Part shown: in pieces, positions 8,693-16,894 of the stretch
How positions within the stretch are numbered: position 1 is the first letter of the stretch
Layout of the letters: each line of letters starts with the position of its first letter
Origin: AWTP1-18 sp036504515
GTDB taxonomy: Bacteria > Pseudomonadota > Gammaproteobacteria > Burkholderiales > Rhodocyclaceae
DNA: 64,000 bases
Reading direction: 5' to 3'
Assembly: GCA_036504515.1 (NCBI GenBank)
Contig: DASXVA010000007.1
Span: 248,001-312,000, forward strand
Position numbers and translations under genes: made by a program
Notes under the pieces: generated by a model
What the model saw: only the letters and a program-made list of their open reading frames with translations
Databases searched by the model: none
Told to the model about the DNA's origin: nothing

Positions 8693-9196
8693 CTATGGGT
8701 GACTAGTGGTCGTGAGCCTTTGCTGGGTAGTTAAGACAATTCTTTTCAGGAGTTCACTTGCCTTGACCTTTGCCGGGGAGTCGTTCCCGGGAGAGCGGTA
8801 GCTGATATAAGTTGTTTCACCTTGCCTCGGTAAAACGTATAGCGTGATGGCTAGAGGGCAATGACTGATCTGGCGAGGGTCCTCCTCTGCCATAAACCAA
8901 GCAATCGGCGCACTGCAGAACTGGACAATGACTGCGTCGCGATAAATTCCTTGTTGCTTTCCCAGGGCTGGTCCTGTGCGGGCCATCATGTCGCTGATGT
9001 GGGTCACTTGCCCTGGAGTCAATCCTTCTTCCTGTATGACCTCCTGCAATACTTCCTGGGTTGAAGCTAAAGAGCTTGTTACCGATACAACTGGATAGGC
9101 GTCAAGGTAGGCAGGTTGTGCCGTTGATGGACAAAGGCTGATTGCAATCATGCAAGGGAGCAGAAAACGGTAAAGAGCATTCCAAGCATCATTCAT
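8693..9196 (-). CDS. Secreted DUF302 family protein
   Basis: The 167-residue protein starts with a hydrophobic signal segment (ALYRFLLPCMIAISLCPSTAQP). A DUF302-like domain follows, with VIQFCSAPIAWFMAEEDPRQISHCPLAITLY matching the family pattern of 'FCS/N-P-A ... PC-I-x-x-Y'. The function of the family is unknown. ATG 9196 was preferred because the signal peptide begins just after it; the open frame extends 71 codons further but through a porin terminator. It is monocistronic and convergent with moaA. Confidence 0.65.
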   Translation of the reverse strand: MNDAWNALYRFLLPCMIAISLCPSTAQPAYLDAYPVVSVTSSLASTQEVLQEVIQEEGLTPGQVTHISDMMARTGPALGKQQGIYRDAVIVQFCSAPIAWFMAEEDPRQISHCPLAITLYVLPRQGETTYISYRSPGNDSPAKVKASELLKRIVLTTQQRLTTTSHP

Positions 9197-9251
9197 GGTT
9201 TTTGAGTGTGAGCGAGCAACGTACTCATTGTGCCTGATGCGATAGTTAAAT

Positions 9252-9280
9252 AAAAAAGCGGTGCCGAAACGACACCGCTC
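9252..9280 (-). terminator. Terminator of the second porin gene
   Basis: On the minus strand, GCGGTGTCG pairs with CGGCACCGC around a TTT loop (one G-T wobble), followed by six T. It lies about 175 bases beyond the porin stop and just upstream of the DUF302 gene. Confidence 0.8.
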
Positions 9281-9455
9281 AAAATTAGGAGAAAACAAAC
9301 AACAAAAACAAGTCAAAAGCGATGGCGACAAGTAATACAAAAGACGTCTTTGGATCAATGCCGCCATCGATAGCACCTTGATGTTTTCAGCATTAACTTC
9401 GCGAACCATACTTGCAAAGTTATTGAACTGATAAGCGTCAAGTTGCTAATCTTGC

Positions 9456-10580
9456 TCAGAACGAGTGTTTCATACCAAAGGCAACACCATTCACACCATT
9501 GCTTGAACCCGCAGAATTGCCCATTGCATTGATCTGGTAGGAAGCATTGCTGTCGTTCTTGATGTGCGCGTAGTCAGCATACAGGTCGGTTCGCTTGGAC
9601 AGGGCGTAGCGAACACCGAGGGCCCATTTGCTGGCATTTGCGCTGCTTAATGTGCGATCCTGAACCTTGCCGTAACTGCCCAGCAGGTTGAATCTGCCGA
9701 GCGGTACTGTTGCGCCGAGGAACCAGTTGCGACGGTCATAGCTTTGACCTGCCGCCAGTCCGCCAAGATTCTGTAAACCTGCTTTGTTGGCATCCAGGTC
9801 GATATTGCCGCCAATCAGGGAATTGGGGTCACCCTTGATGATGTCGTAGACGCCACCGATCTTGACCGGACCTAAGTCGTAGGATGCCCCGGTAGTGATG
9901 ACATAGAGTCGGCTGTTGGCATAACCGACTGCCTTCGTCGTTTCATAGTCGAGGTCGGCGTTCAGGGGGCCGTTGGCGTACTGGAGGTTGGCCGAGAAGA
10001 GCCGATCATCACCCCTGTTGCCGCCACTTGCGCCTGCAGGCACGTGCCAACTGTTGATGGAGCCCTCAGCCCCCTGGGTGTTGGTCGCTGTCGCGAGAAC
10101 CAGGGTGAAACCGTTCATGGCTGGTGAAATATAGGCAACAGCATTGGCCGCCCTATCGTACTGCGTTGTCATCGAAGCGAAGTTGCCGATCGAATAATTG
10201 CCGAAGGGGTTGTATTTGCCGTAGATGCCGTAACGGATTCCGTCCAGATAACCAGCGACGGCGGTGCCGAAATTGCCAGTGAAACCGACGTACTGATGTC
10301 CTGCCTGGGTCAGGCCAGCGTTTTCATCTGGGCTGATTCGGTATTGCAGGTCGAATAGTGCCTTCAGGCCATTGCCGAGGTCTTCGGTACCTTTGAAACC
10401 AACATAGCTCTGTGAGCCGGCACTTTGCACGGCATTGCGGCTTGATGCTGTTGTTGCACCACTGTTACCACCGGTATTAACCCAGCCCACATCCACATTG
10501 CCGTAAATTGTTACGTTGGACTGGGCGAAGGCGGCGCCCGAAGCAGCCGCTAAGGCCAGTGCCATGATTTTTTTCGACAT
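9456..10580 (-). CDS. Gram-negative general porin, second copy
   Basis: This is a 374-residue outer-membrane porin of the same family as the one at 2627. It has a signal peptide (KKIMALALAAASGAAFA-Q), the SNVTIYGNVDVGWV opening, SYVGFKGTEDLGNGLKALFDLQYR and the terminal GMKHSF with C-terminal Phe. The core is divergent from the first copy, so this is not a recent duplicate. ATG 10580 follows GAGGAG; the codon before it is TTG. Its leader contains an 8-bp hairpin and, further up, a -24/-12-like element. It could therefore belong to the alcohol-oxidation regulon that begins beside it, but that is inference. Confidence 0.92.
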   Translation of the reverse strand: MSKKIMALALAAASGAAFAQSNVTIYGNVDVGWVNTGGNSGATTASSRNAVQSAGSQSYVGFKGTEDLGNGLKALFDLQYRISPDENAGLTQAGHQYVGFTGNFGTAVAGYLDGIRYGIYGKYNPFGNYSIGNFASMTTQYDRAANAVAYISPAMNGFTLVLATATNTQGAEGSINSWHVPAGASGGNRGDDRLFSANLQYANGPLNADLDYETTKAVGYANSRLYVITTGASYDLGPVKIGGVYDIIKGDPNSLIGGNIDLDANKAGLQNLGGLAAGQSYDRRNWFLGATVPLGRFNLLGSYGKVQDRTLSSANASKWALGVRYALSKRTDLYADYAHIKNDSNASYQINAMGNSAGSSNGVNGVAFGMKHSF

Positions 10581-10607
10581 CAATAGTCTCCTCAGATGAT
10601 GTATTTA

Positions 10608-10630
10608 CATCCGGGTGTATCGCCCGGATG
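10608..10630 (-). promoter_or_regulatory. Hairpin in the porin mRNA leader
   Basis: CATCCGGG (10608-10615) and CCCGGATG (10623-10630) form a perfect 8-bp stem with a 7-base loop, roughly 15 bases before the ribosome-binding site. No T run follows, so it is not a terminator. It may stabilise the message or take part in translational control. Confidence 0.45.
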
Positions 10631-10674
10631 ATCTTCTCCCTCTGCCATCAGAAAATGGCACGGTAGGCCTGATT

Positions 10675-10691
10675 CGCGAAATACATGCCAG
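10675..10691 (-). promoter_or_regulatory. Weak sigma-54 promoter candidate for the second porin
   Basis: Read on the minus strand, CTGGCATGTATTTCGCG has GG and GC separated by 10 bases, as sigma-54 requires. The -12 box reads TCGC instead of TTGC. A dyad TGCCAT-N6-ATGGCA lies just downstream at 10643-10660. The rest of 10631-10890 is AT-rich with no convincing gene. Confidence 0.35.
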
Positions 10692-10892
10692 TCCGCTGGA
10701 AGAGTGTGTCTGAGTCGCCTTATGCCGCACGGGGAGCGGGTTTGGATGCTATGAAAATGAGTACTTCGGAGCAATTTATTTTTGATATATTTTATTTATG
10801 TATAAATAATAAGCGCGACCTGCTCCAATTTGTTTCAAGATGTAACACGGTACGGGCACCAGATGAAGCGTCATACCTTTTGCCTCCAGCGC

Positions 10893-10924
10893 CGAAAAAA
10901 ACCCGCCAGCGATGCTGGCAGGGC
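10893..10924 (-). terminator. Terminator of the PqqU-like receptor operon
   Basis: On the minus strand, GCCCTGCCAGC pairs with GCTGGCGGGT (one mismatch) around a short loop and is followed by TTTTTT. It lies 55 bases after the receptor stop codon. Confidence 0.8.
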
Positions 10925-10979
10925 AGTGAGCATGTGATGCCTGAGACGGGGGGGCGGAGAGGAATTACAGTTGAACTGC

Positions 10980-13076
10980 TTAGTAGCTGTATCTAACGCT
11001 GGCACCGATCAACCAATTCTGACCGGGGGAGGGTTCGTAGTAATTCTTGTTGCTGTCGCCAACGATGACGGAGCCGATGTATTGACGGTCAAAGAGATTG
11101 TTGATGCGGAAATACTCGCGAAGGGACCAGGGCCCGGATTTCTGTTCCGAACCAATCCGAAAGTTGGCAATTGCATAGCCGGGGGCGTAGCCAAGCTTAT
11201 TGGTATCTTCTGCATAGACGCGTCCCTGCGCAAACAACTCAAGGCCTGCAGAGAGACCGTTACTGCCTTTCCACGCCAATTCAGCAAAGATGGAAGAGTC
11301 TGCGACGCCAGGGAGTTTTTTACCGGCGGTAACGGTGGTTCCGTTACTGACAAAGTCCTCTTCATAGGTGGCTGACAAGGAGTTGAGCGCCAGCTTGCCG
11401 GTATAGCCGCCATCCCATGCCGTATCAAGAGAAACTTCAATGCCGGTGCGGAGGGTACGGCCGGCATTTTTGTAGGCGGATCTTCCACCGGTATTGCTGT
11501 TGACGACGATCTCATTATCCGTGTCGATACGGTACAGCGCGGCATTTATCCGGGTACGGTCACCAATCAAAGCCTTCACGCCAGTTTCAAGATGGCGACT
11601 GGTCGCCGGTTGCAGATTAAAACTGAAAGTGCCGCCAGGGCCGGAATAGAACAGTTCGTTGAAGGTCGGTGCTTCGAAGCCGCGTCCAGCACTGGCATAA
11701 ACATTAGTCCGCTCATTGAGTTGATAGAGCACTGCGGCGGTAGGCGTTGTCTTGCTGTAGCTGACGGTGCCGCTGTCGTTGCCGTTGCTCAGGAAGTTGT
11801 CGCTGACTTTGAAGTTGACCTTGCTATGCCGAACGCCGCCGGAAAACTGCCAAGTACCACGCTTCCATTCAGTTTGCAGGTAGGGGTCGGTACTGGTGAC
11901 CGCATCGGTTTCACTGCGACGCAACGCACCTTTTACGCCCAACGTGTTACCGATGAAATTCTCGTAACCTTTACGGTCATCACTGGCGCGATCGATATCA
12001 AGCCCTGCCGTGGTGGTTAGCAGACCGCCTGCCAGATCATCTCTCTGGGTCCAGCGCAGCGCCAAGCCTGTGAAATCACGGTCATAGTCAATTACCCCAC
12101 CCGCCTGGGTGGTCGGAGCCTGGGTTGCTTTGGGAATGGATTGATACTGAGTGACCTGGCGATTACCTGCATAAGCGGAGAGATACAAAGTGCTGGTGCC
12201 GATACTGCGTTCAAAGGTGGCTCCTGCTTGTTGATGCTCAATGCTTTTTCGAACATTGAAATCCAGCGTTGTCTGGCTAACGCTACGGGGGCTGCCGGTT
12301 GCAGCCGTCCAGTTCAGCCCTTGCGGATCCTGAGTGTCTTTCTGGGTCATGGAACTGCCAATCAGGGTAAGCAAACTATCGCCACCGATGGGCACCAACA
12401 GCTTGCCGTAGCTTTGACGCCTATCCGCTGCGCTATGGTCGCGGTAGCCATCGGTGGTGAAGTCGGAAGCGTCAAAAAGATAACCCACATCACCAACGTG
12501 TCCCTCGGCACTACTATCCACCTTGACGCTGCCGTAGCTGCCGGCACTGACGTTGGCAGAGACTGCTGCATCCTTGCCGGGGTTTCGGGAGAAAAGCTGG
12601 ACGACGCCACCGGCGTTATTACCGTAAAGCACAGAGCCAGGACCGCGCAGGACTTCGATGCGTTCCGCCGTATCAAGATTGAAGGTAGATGCCTGCCCCT
12701 GGCCGTCGGGCGTTGATGCAGGAATGCCGTCGGTGATCAGCTTGATGCCGCGGACGCCGAAGGCAGAACGGGCGCCGAAGCCGCGGGAGGAAATCTGTAA
12801 GTCCTGGGCATAATTTTGTCGGTTAGACACGGTGATGCCAGGAATGGCGGACAGTGCTTCGGAAAGATTGACCTTGGCTTGCGCGGCATCGATACGGTTG
12901 GCATCTACGACATCAATGGCAGCGGGTAGATCAAAGCTCTTGTGTTCGCTACGGCTACCGGTGACGACAACGGGATCCAGCTCCAGTTCGGCTGCCCGAA
13001 GGGGCGGTGCCGCGAGGACTGTCATGACCAGCAGTGCAATCGGAGTAGGGCGAGTTGTGAGGCTTTTGATTTTCAT
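10980..13076 (-). CDS. pqqU: TonB-dependent outer-membrane receptor, PqqU (YncD)-like
   Basis: This 698-residue receptor most resembles E. coli PqqU/YncD, which imports pyrroloquinoline quinone. Shared segments recalled from that protein include NLSEALSAIPGI, NRQNYAQDLQ, DGIPASTPDGQGQ, YGNNAGGV, TQYQSIP, AGRGFEAPT, DTDNEIVV, GGRSAYKNAG, IGSVIV and YYEPSPG. A signal peptide precedes a TonB box, LDPVVVTG (residues ~33-40). A plug domain and 22-strand barrel follow, ending in aromatic RYSY. ATG 13076 was chosen over an upstream TTG. It is last in an operon with a dedicated TonB, a two-component system and quinoprotein-linked genes, which supports PQQ as ligand. A lanthanophore or copper chelate is a less likely alternative. 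Confidence 0.85.
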   Translation of the reverse strand: MKIKSLTTRPTPIALLVMTVLAAPPLRAAELELDPVVVTGSRSEHKSFDLPAAIDVVDANRIDAAQAKVNLSEALSAIPGITVSNRQNYAQDLQISSRGFGARSAFGVRGIKLITDGIPASTPDGQGQASTFNLDTAERIEVLRGPGSVLYGNNAGGVVQLFSRNPGKDAAVSANVSAGSYGSVKVDSSAEGHVGDVGYLFDASDFTTDGYRDHSAADRRQSYGKLLVPIGGDSLLTLIGSSMTQKDTQDPQGLNWTAATGSPRSVSQTTLDFNVRKSIEHQQAGATFERSIGTSTLYLSAYAGNRQVTQYQSIPKATQAPTTQAGGVIDYDRDFTGLALRWTQRDDLAGGLLTTTAGLDIDRASDDRKGYENFIGNTLGVKGALRRSETDAVTSTDPYLQTEWKRGTWQFSGGVRHSKVNFKVSDNFLSNGNDSGTVSYSKTTPTAAVLYQLNERTNVYASAGRGFEAPTFNELFYSGPGGTFSFNLQPATSRHLETGVKALIGDRTRINAALYRIDTDNEIVVNSNTGGRSAYKNAGRTLRTGIEVSLDTAWDGGYTGKLALNSLSATYEEDFVSNGTTVTAGKKLPGVADSSIFAELAWKGSNGLSAGLELFAQGRVYAEDTNKLGYAPGYAIANFRIGSEQKSGPWSLREYFRINNLFDRQYIGSVIVGDSNKNYYEPSPGQNWLIGASVRYSY

Positions 13077-13225
13077 GGTGAGTGCTGACAATAGTTCCGA
13101 AGTGGGTGTGGGATCGGAAGAGAAGGCCCTTGCAGGATAGGTGTCACGGGCCGATCACACATCCCCGGATTTGCCAAAAACACCTCATGAAAATCATTAG
13201 ACCGATGTGCTTGAGTGTGTTTATC

Positions 13226-13873
13226 TCAGGCTTCAATCAGCCCATTGCGTACCGCAAGCAAGGCCATTTCGGCACCATTGCTGATTTGCAGCTTTTGCTT
13301 GATGTGATAAAGATGGGTGCCCACGGTGCTGCTGGAAAGATGCAGATCGTCGGCGACTTGCTGTACCGAGCGACCTTGGGCCAGTTGCAGGAAAACGGCG
13401 TACTCCCTGTCCGTCAGGCTTTCGGCCGGATGGCCGCCGTCACCCAGTTGTGCCAGGGCGAGCGCTGGAGCCAGGGCTGGGTCTATGGTGCGTTTGCCGG
13501 CAGCCACCTGATCTGCCGCTGTCAGAAAAGCTTCCGGCTCACATTGCTTGGACATATAACCGGTTGCGCCTAGTCGCAAGGCCCGCAGTGGTGTGACGGG
13601 GTCTACGTGGGCCGACAGCATCAGCACTCGCGCTTGGGGATGCCATGTCATGAGTCTTTCCAGTGCCGTCAGTCCTCCCATGCCGGGCATGGATACATCC
13701 ATCACCAGCAGAGCAGGGCTGTGCGCGCTGTACAGGCGCAGGGCTTCTTCACCGCTGCTGGCTTCAAGAGGTACGCAGGTACCGGCGCTTTGCAGCAGCA
13801 ATGAAAAGCCGCGGCGAACCAGGGAATGGTCGTCAGCAAGCAGAACGGTAATGTTGTGCAGGTGCGATGTCAT
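13226..13873 (-). CDS. NarL/LuxR-family response regulator (MoxX-like)
   Basis: This is a 215-residue DNA-binding response regulator. The receiver domain has acidic residues Asp14/Asp15, phosphoacceptor Asp59 (LLVMDVSMPG) and the conserved Lys in YMSKQ. The C-terminal LuxR-type helix-turn-helix reads LTDREYAVFLQLAQGRSVQQVADDLHLSSSTVGTHLYHIKQKL. Its start overlaps the kinase stop by 4 bases (ATGA), so the pair is translationally coupled. Together with the MoxY-like kinase it resembles the MoxXY/FlhSR pairs that control quinoprotein methanol oxidation. Here it probably controls receptor or dehydrogenase genes in the island. Confidence 0.9.
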   Translation of the reverse strand: MTSHLHNITVLLADDHSLVRRGFSLLLQSAGTCVPLEASSGEEALRLYSAHSPALLVMDVSMPGMGGLTALERLMTWHPQARVLMLSAHVDPVTPLRALRLGATGYMSKQCEPEAFLTAADQVAAGKRTIDPALAPALALAQLGDGGHPAESLTDREYAVFLQLAQGRSVQQVADDLHLSSSTVGTHLYHIKQKLQISNGAEMALLAVRNGLIEA

Positions 13874-15252
13874 GGGTAAACCTCCGCAGAAGTCATCAAA
13901 GTCATTGAAGGGGACGCAGGCAGGGCATGGGGCAGCCTGGCATGAAGGTGCAATCCGCCTTCAGGGGCAGAACGAAGTAACAACTCGCCACCGAGCAAGA
14001 CTAGACGTTCTTCCAAACCAGCAAGTCCGAAGCCGGATTTATCCGATGAGACAACTGGCTGCGTCAGGCCACGGCCATCGTCTCTGAGGTCCAGGCTGAG
14101 GTGGTCGTTTTCCTTTGTGAGTTCGATCCATACGTGGTGTGCTTCAGCGTGACGTGCCGCATTGGTCAGCCCCTCCTGCACCATGCGCAGCAAGGCGTGT
14201 TCCCGGGCTTCATCCAGGCAATCCAGTGCTTCTTCCTGCAGCGCAAGGTGTACGGATATCTCCGGGTGGAAGACCTGCCAACGCAGCAGATGTTGTTCGA
14301 TGGACTGGGCCAGACCTCCCTTGTTCATCGTTGGTCGCAGCTTTTGCAGAATGGCCTTGATGCCTAACTGCATCTCACTGGCGACCGCAAGAATGCTTTG
14401 GGCTGCGCCATGAATGGGGGCTTCGTTGCGGCCTTGCCGCGCGATGGCCCCGGCCAAGGCGCGTACTGCGGTAATGCCTTGCGCCAGCTCATCATGCAGT
14501 TCCCGAGCGATGGCTTTACGCTCATCCTCAAGGTGTTGGTTGATGCGGGTGGCCACGGCAGTTTCGCTTTGCAGATGGACGTTCTCGCGGATGCTTGCAT
14601 CCAGGCGGTCGTTCATGGTGTTGAAGCTCTTGGCCAGGTGCTGCAGTTCCGTTATCGGATAAAGAGGCAGGCGGGTGGCGAATTGGCCAGAGCCTGTTTT
14701 GTCCAGGGCCGCCATGACTTCCATCAACGGGTGAAGGGTTCGGTTGAGGGCATAGCGCGTTGCCAGAAAAAGCAAGCCCAGCAAGGCGACCGCCCAGCCT
14801 GCCATGGCTGACAGGTCATCCCAGGCATCCAGCGTGGCTCGGGAAGCATCTGGAATCAGCCGCACGGTCAAAGTGCCCAGAGGGAATTCAATCGTTGAGA
14901 ACTCCGGTTGCACCAAGTGCGTAAACCAATCCGGCGCCCGTCTGCCCGCCTTGTAGCTTGAGTGCGGCGCGCGGTAACGCAGGGTTCCCTCCGCATCAAG
15001 CACTTCAAGGCCATTTGCCCGTATCCGGCCTACCTCTCGCAGCAGGTCAATGGCAAGGTTGTCGGCAAGGGACTTCTTGTCCAGGGCAACCAGCCATTGA
15101 CCGGCAACACGACTGGCGGCTTCGAGTTCTTCATGGATGCTGTTGCGGGTTTGATTCAGCCACAGGCCACCAAGAGCTAGCAGCAGGACCGCTGCCAGGG
15201 CGGTGCATAGCAGACTGATACGGGTTTTGAAACTCAGGGTGCGCAGTTTCAT
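13870..15252 (-). CDS. MoxY-type membrane histidine kinase
   Basis: The 460-residue sensor has an N-terminal membrane segment (~12-32), a periplasmic LapD/MoxY-type region (~33-148) and a second membrane segment (~150-168). A HAMP linker follows, then a HisKA_3 dimerisation helix with His253 in ERKAIARELHDELAQG. The ATPase domain has N box MVQEGLTNAARHA and G boxes DLRDDGRGL and GFGLAGLEERL. This is the NarX/DegS class that pairs with NarL-type regulators, and its partner is encoded immediately downstream. The periplasmic signal is unknown. Given the neighbours, PQQ, an alcohol or its aldehyde are reasonable candidates. Confidence 0.9.
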   Translation of the reverse strand: MKLRTLSFKTRISLLCTALAAVLLLALGGLWLNQTRNSIHEELEAASRVAGQWLVALDKKSLADNLAIDLLREVGRIRANGLEVLDAEGTLRYRAPHSSYKAGRRAPDWFTHLVQPEFSTIEFPLGTLTVRLIPDASRATLDAWDDLSAMAGWAVALLGLLFLATRYALNRTLHPLMEVMAALDKTGSGQFATRLPLYPITELQHLAKSFNTMNDRLDASIRENVHLQSETAVATRINQHLEDERKAIARELHDELAQGITAVRALAGAIARQGRNEAPIHGAAQSILAVASEMQLGIKAILQKLRPTMNKGGLAQSIEQHLLRWQVFHPEISVHLALQEEALDCLDEAREHALLRMVQEGLTNAARHAEAHHVWIELTKENDHLSLDLRDDGRGLTQPVVSSDKSGFGLAGLEERLVLLGGELLLRSAPEGGLHLHARLPHALPASPSMTLMTSAEVYP

Positions 15253-15950
15253 GATGTCCGTCGACTCAAGCGGTAATGGATGGGCACAGTGATCTTCAAC
15301 TCGTCATCCCCGCCCTGGCCCAGAGCGGCGGGCAACGGGGGCAAGGGGCTGCCTTGAACCAGCTGCATCGCACTGCGGTCCAGGATGTCAAAGCCGCTGG
15401 AATGGCTGACCTGTACGTCGAGCAAGGCCCCTTTGCGGGCAATGCGAAGCTGCAGCAAGACATCACCTTCCCAGCCGCGCATTTCTGCCAGACGGGGATA
15501 GCGCTGCTGCCGGGCAAACAATTCGCTGAGGGCTTGACCGTAAAGAGCCAGGGCATTGCTGTCCGCAGCTTTGGCTGCTGCGGGGGCGGCTACCGGTGCT
15601 GTTGTCTGGGAGGTCGTACTGGGACTGCTTGTCACCGTAGTCGTCGCTGTCGCAACCTCTGAACTTGGTGTTGGCCCCCGGTCCGTCATCGTTGTTACAC
15701 GGGCCGGCATTTCGCGCTTGCTGGTGCTGATGATGGAGGGCTGCGTTACGGCCTGCGGTACTGTCAGGGCCGTCGCTTTGACGGCAGCCAGGGCGGCCTT
15801 GGCGATCTCTGCGGATGCCGGCATCAGGCTCACGGTCATGGTGACGGGCAGGGCGGGCAGATGAGGCTTCATGGCCGCCAAGGGCAAGACCAGTAACAGG
15901 CTGTGAGCCAGTACGGAAAAGAGCAGGGGATTGGCGCGGACCTGGAGCAT
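15249..15950 (-). CDS. tonB: TonB-family energy transducer
   Basis: This protein couples the proton-motive force to an outer-membrane receptor. Residues ~8-26 form the membrane anchor. A Ser/Thr/Ala/Pro-rich periplasmic spacer follows, and the C-terminal ~85 residues carry the TonB pattern YPRLAEMRGWEGDVLLQLRIARKG...SSGFDILDRSAMQLV...PLPPLP. No exbB/exbD lies beside it, so a shared ExbBD from elsewhere is expected. ATG 15950 was preferred; an in-frame TTG at 15962 overlaps the preceding stop. It shares an operon with the PqqU-like receptor, which suggests it serves that receptor. Confidence 0.85.
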   Translation of the reverse strand: MLQVRANPLLFSVLAHSLLLVLPLAAMKPHLPALPVTMTVSLMPASAEIAKAALAAVKATALTVPQAVTQPSIISTSKREMPARVTTMTDRGPTPSSEVATATTTVTSSPSTTSQTTAPVAAPAAAKAADSNALALYGQALSELFARQQRYPRLAEMRGWEGDVLLQLRIARKGALLDVQVSHSSGFDILDRSAMQLVQGSPLPPLPAALGQGGDDELKITVPIHYRLSRRTS

Positions 15951-15958
15951 GGCGGGTC

Positions 15959-16894
15959 TCAATGTCGTTTCAGGGCCGCTTGTTCTGCGGCAGGAAACAG
16001 GTGACCCACAGAGCGGCGGAACTCTGCGGCGATAACGGCCATGCTGCCGAACTCAGCCGGTTTGGGATGGGCCATGACCTCGTTCATGTCTTCCCCTTGC
16101 TCCGCCCCTTGCTGAACCGTGTTTTGCAGCCATTGCAGATAGTGCCGGGTCTGGCGGGTGGGCGCTGCATCGCTGCTCACCGCCCCGTGGCCGGGTACTA
16201 GTCGGGTAAAACCCGTTTCCCTGGTCAAGGCTTCCAACTGGTCAAGGGAAGCAAGCCACTTATCCAGATTGGCATGGGGTGTGGTTGGCGCCCGGTTGTT
16301 GAAGACAAGGTCGCTGGCAAAAAGTACACCGGTACTGCGGTCGTAGATCACCAAGTCGCTGTTGCTGTGACCGGCGAGCATCAGGATTTCCAGTTCGTGG
16401 CTACCCAGGGTGAACCTGCCGGCGGTAACGTTGTGCGTCGGCAATTGCACTTCGGTGCCCTTCATCCAGTCACCGTTGAGGCGGTACATGTTCTCGGCAA
16501 AGGCATTGCCTTCCCGCGCCATCTGTTCCCGCGCCATGGCCGGTGCGTAAATCGTGTCGGCAGGAAAAGCCTGGTTGCCAAGGAAGTGGTCCGGGTGCGC
16601 GTGGGTGTTGAATACGCGCACCACCGGTTGGTCGGTGATGGCCGTGATGGCTCGTCGCAATTGTTCGCCGTAACGTAGGGAGGGGCCGCTGTCGATCACC
16701 ACGACACCGGCTTCAGTGACGATGAAGCCGGTGTTGACGATGTTGCCGCCGTTATCAAAATTGAAATCCTCATTGCGGCCTTCTAGTACGTAGGTGCCGG
16801 GCGCAATCTGCCGGGGCTTGAGGTGGTAATCAAAGTCTGCGGCCACCAGCAAGGTGGCCCACAGCAGCAAGGCGAAGAGGGGAATCCGGTTCAT
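15959..16894 (-). CDS. Quinoprotein-associated (SoxH-like) zinc metallohydrolase
   Basis: This is a 311-residue exported metallo-beta-lactamase-fold protein. After a signal peptide (~1-19) it shows a full set of dinuclear metal ligands: His98-x-His100-x-Asp102-His103 (NTHAHPDH), His176 (LAGHS), Asp195 (FASDLVF) and His236 (VPGHG). It matches in character the 'quinoprotein relay system zinc metallohydrolase' families, known from genome comparison to travel with PQQ dehydrogenases and a SoxYZ-like carrier. Exactly such a carrier is encoded just upstream with an ATGA overlap. The reaction is unknown; hydrolysis of a group carried on the partner cysteine is one idea. Confidence 0.82.
   Translation of the reverse strand: MNRIPLFALLLWATLLVAADFDYHLKPRQIAPGTYVLEGRNEDFNFDNGGNIVNTGFIVTEAGVVVIDSGPSLRYGEQLRRAITAITDQPVVRVFNTHAHPDHFLGNQAFPADTIYAPAMAREQMAREGNAFAENMYRLNGDWMKGTEVQLPTHNVTAGRFTLGSHELEILMLAGHSNSDLVIYDRSTGVLFASDLVFNNRAPTTPHANLDKWLASLDQLEALTRETGFTRLVPGHGAVSSDAAPTRQTRHYLQWLQNTVQQGAEQGEDMNEVMAHPKPAEFGSMAVIAAEFRRSVGHLFPAAEQAALKRH

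Noticed and set aside
10685..10996. 103-codon open frame between the porin and the receptor
   Set aside because: It covers the porin promoter region and the receptor terminator and has no protein-like composition.
10980..13076. Reading the TonB-dependent receptor as a lanthanophore or siderophore receptor
   Set aside because: Proximity to a lanthanide-type enzyme made this tempting, but the segment-by-segment resemblance is to PqqU/YncD.
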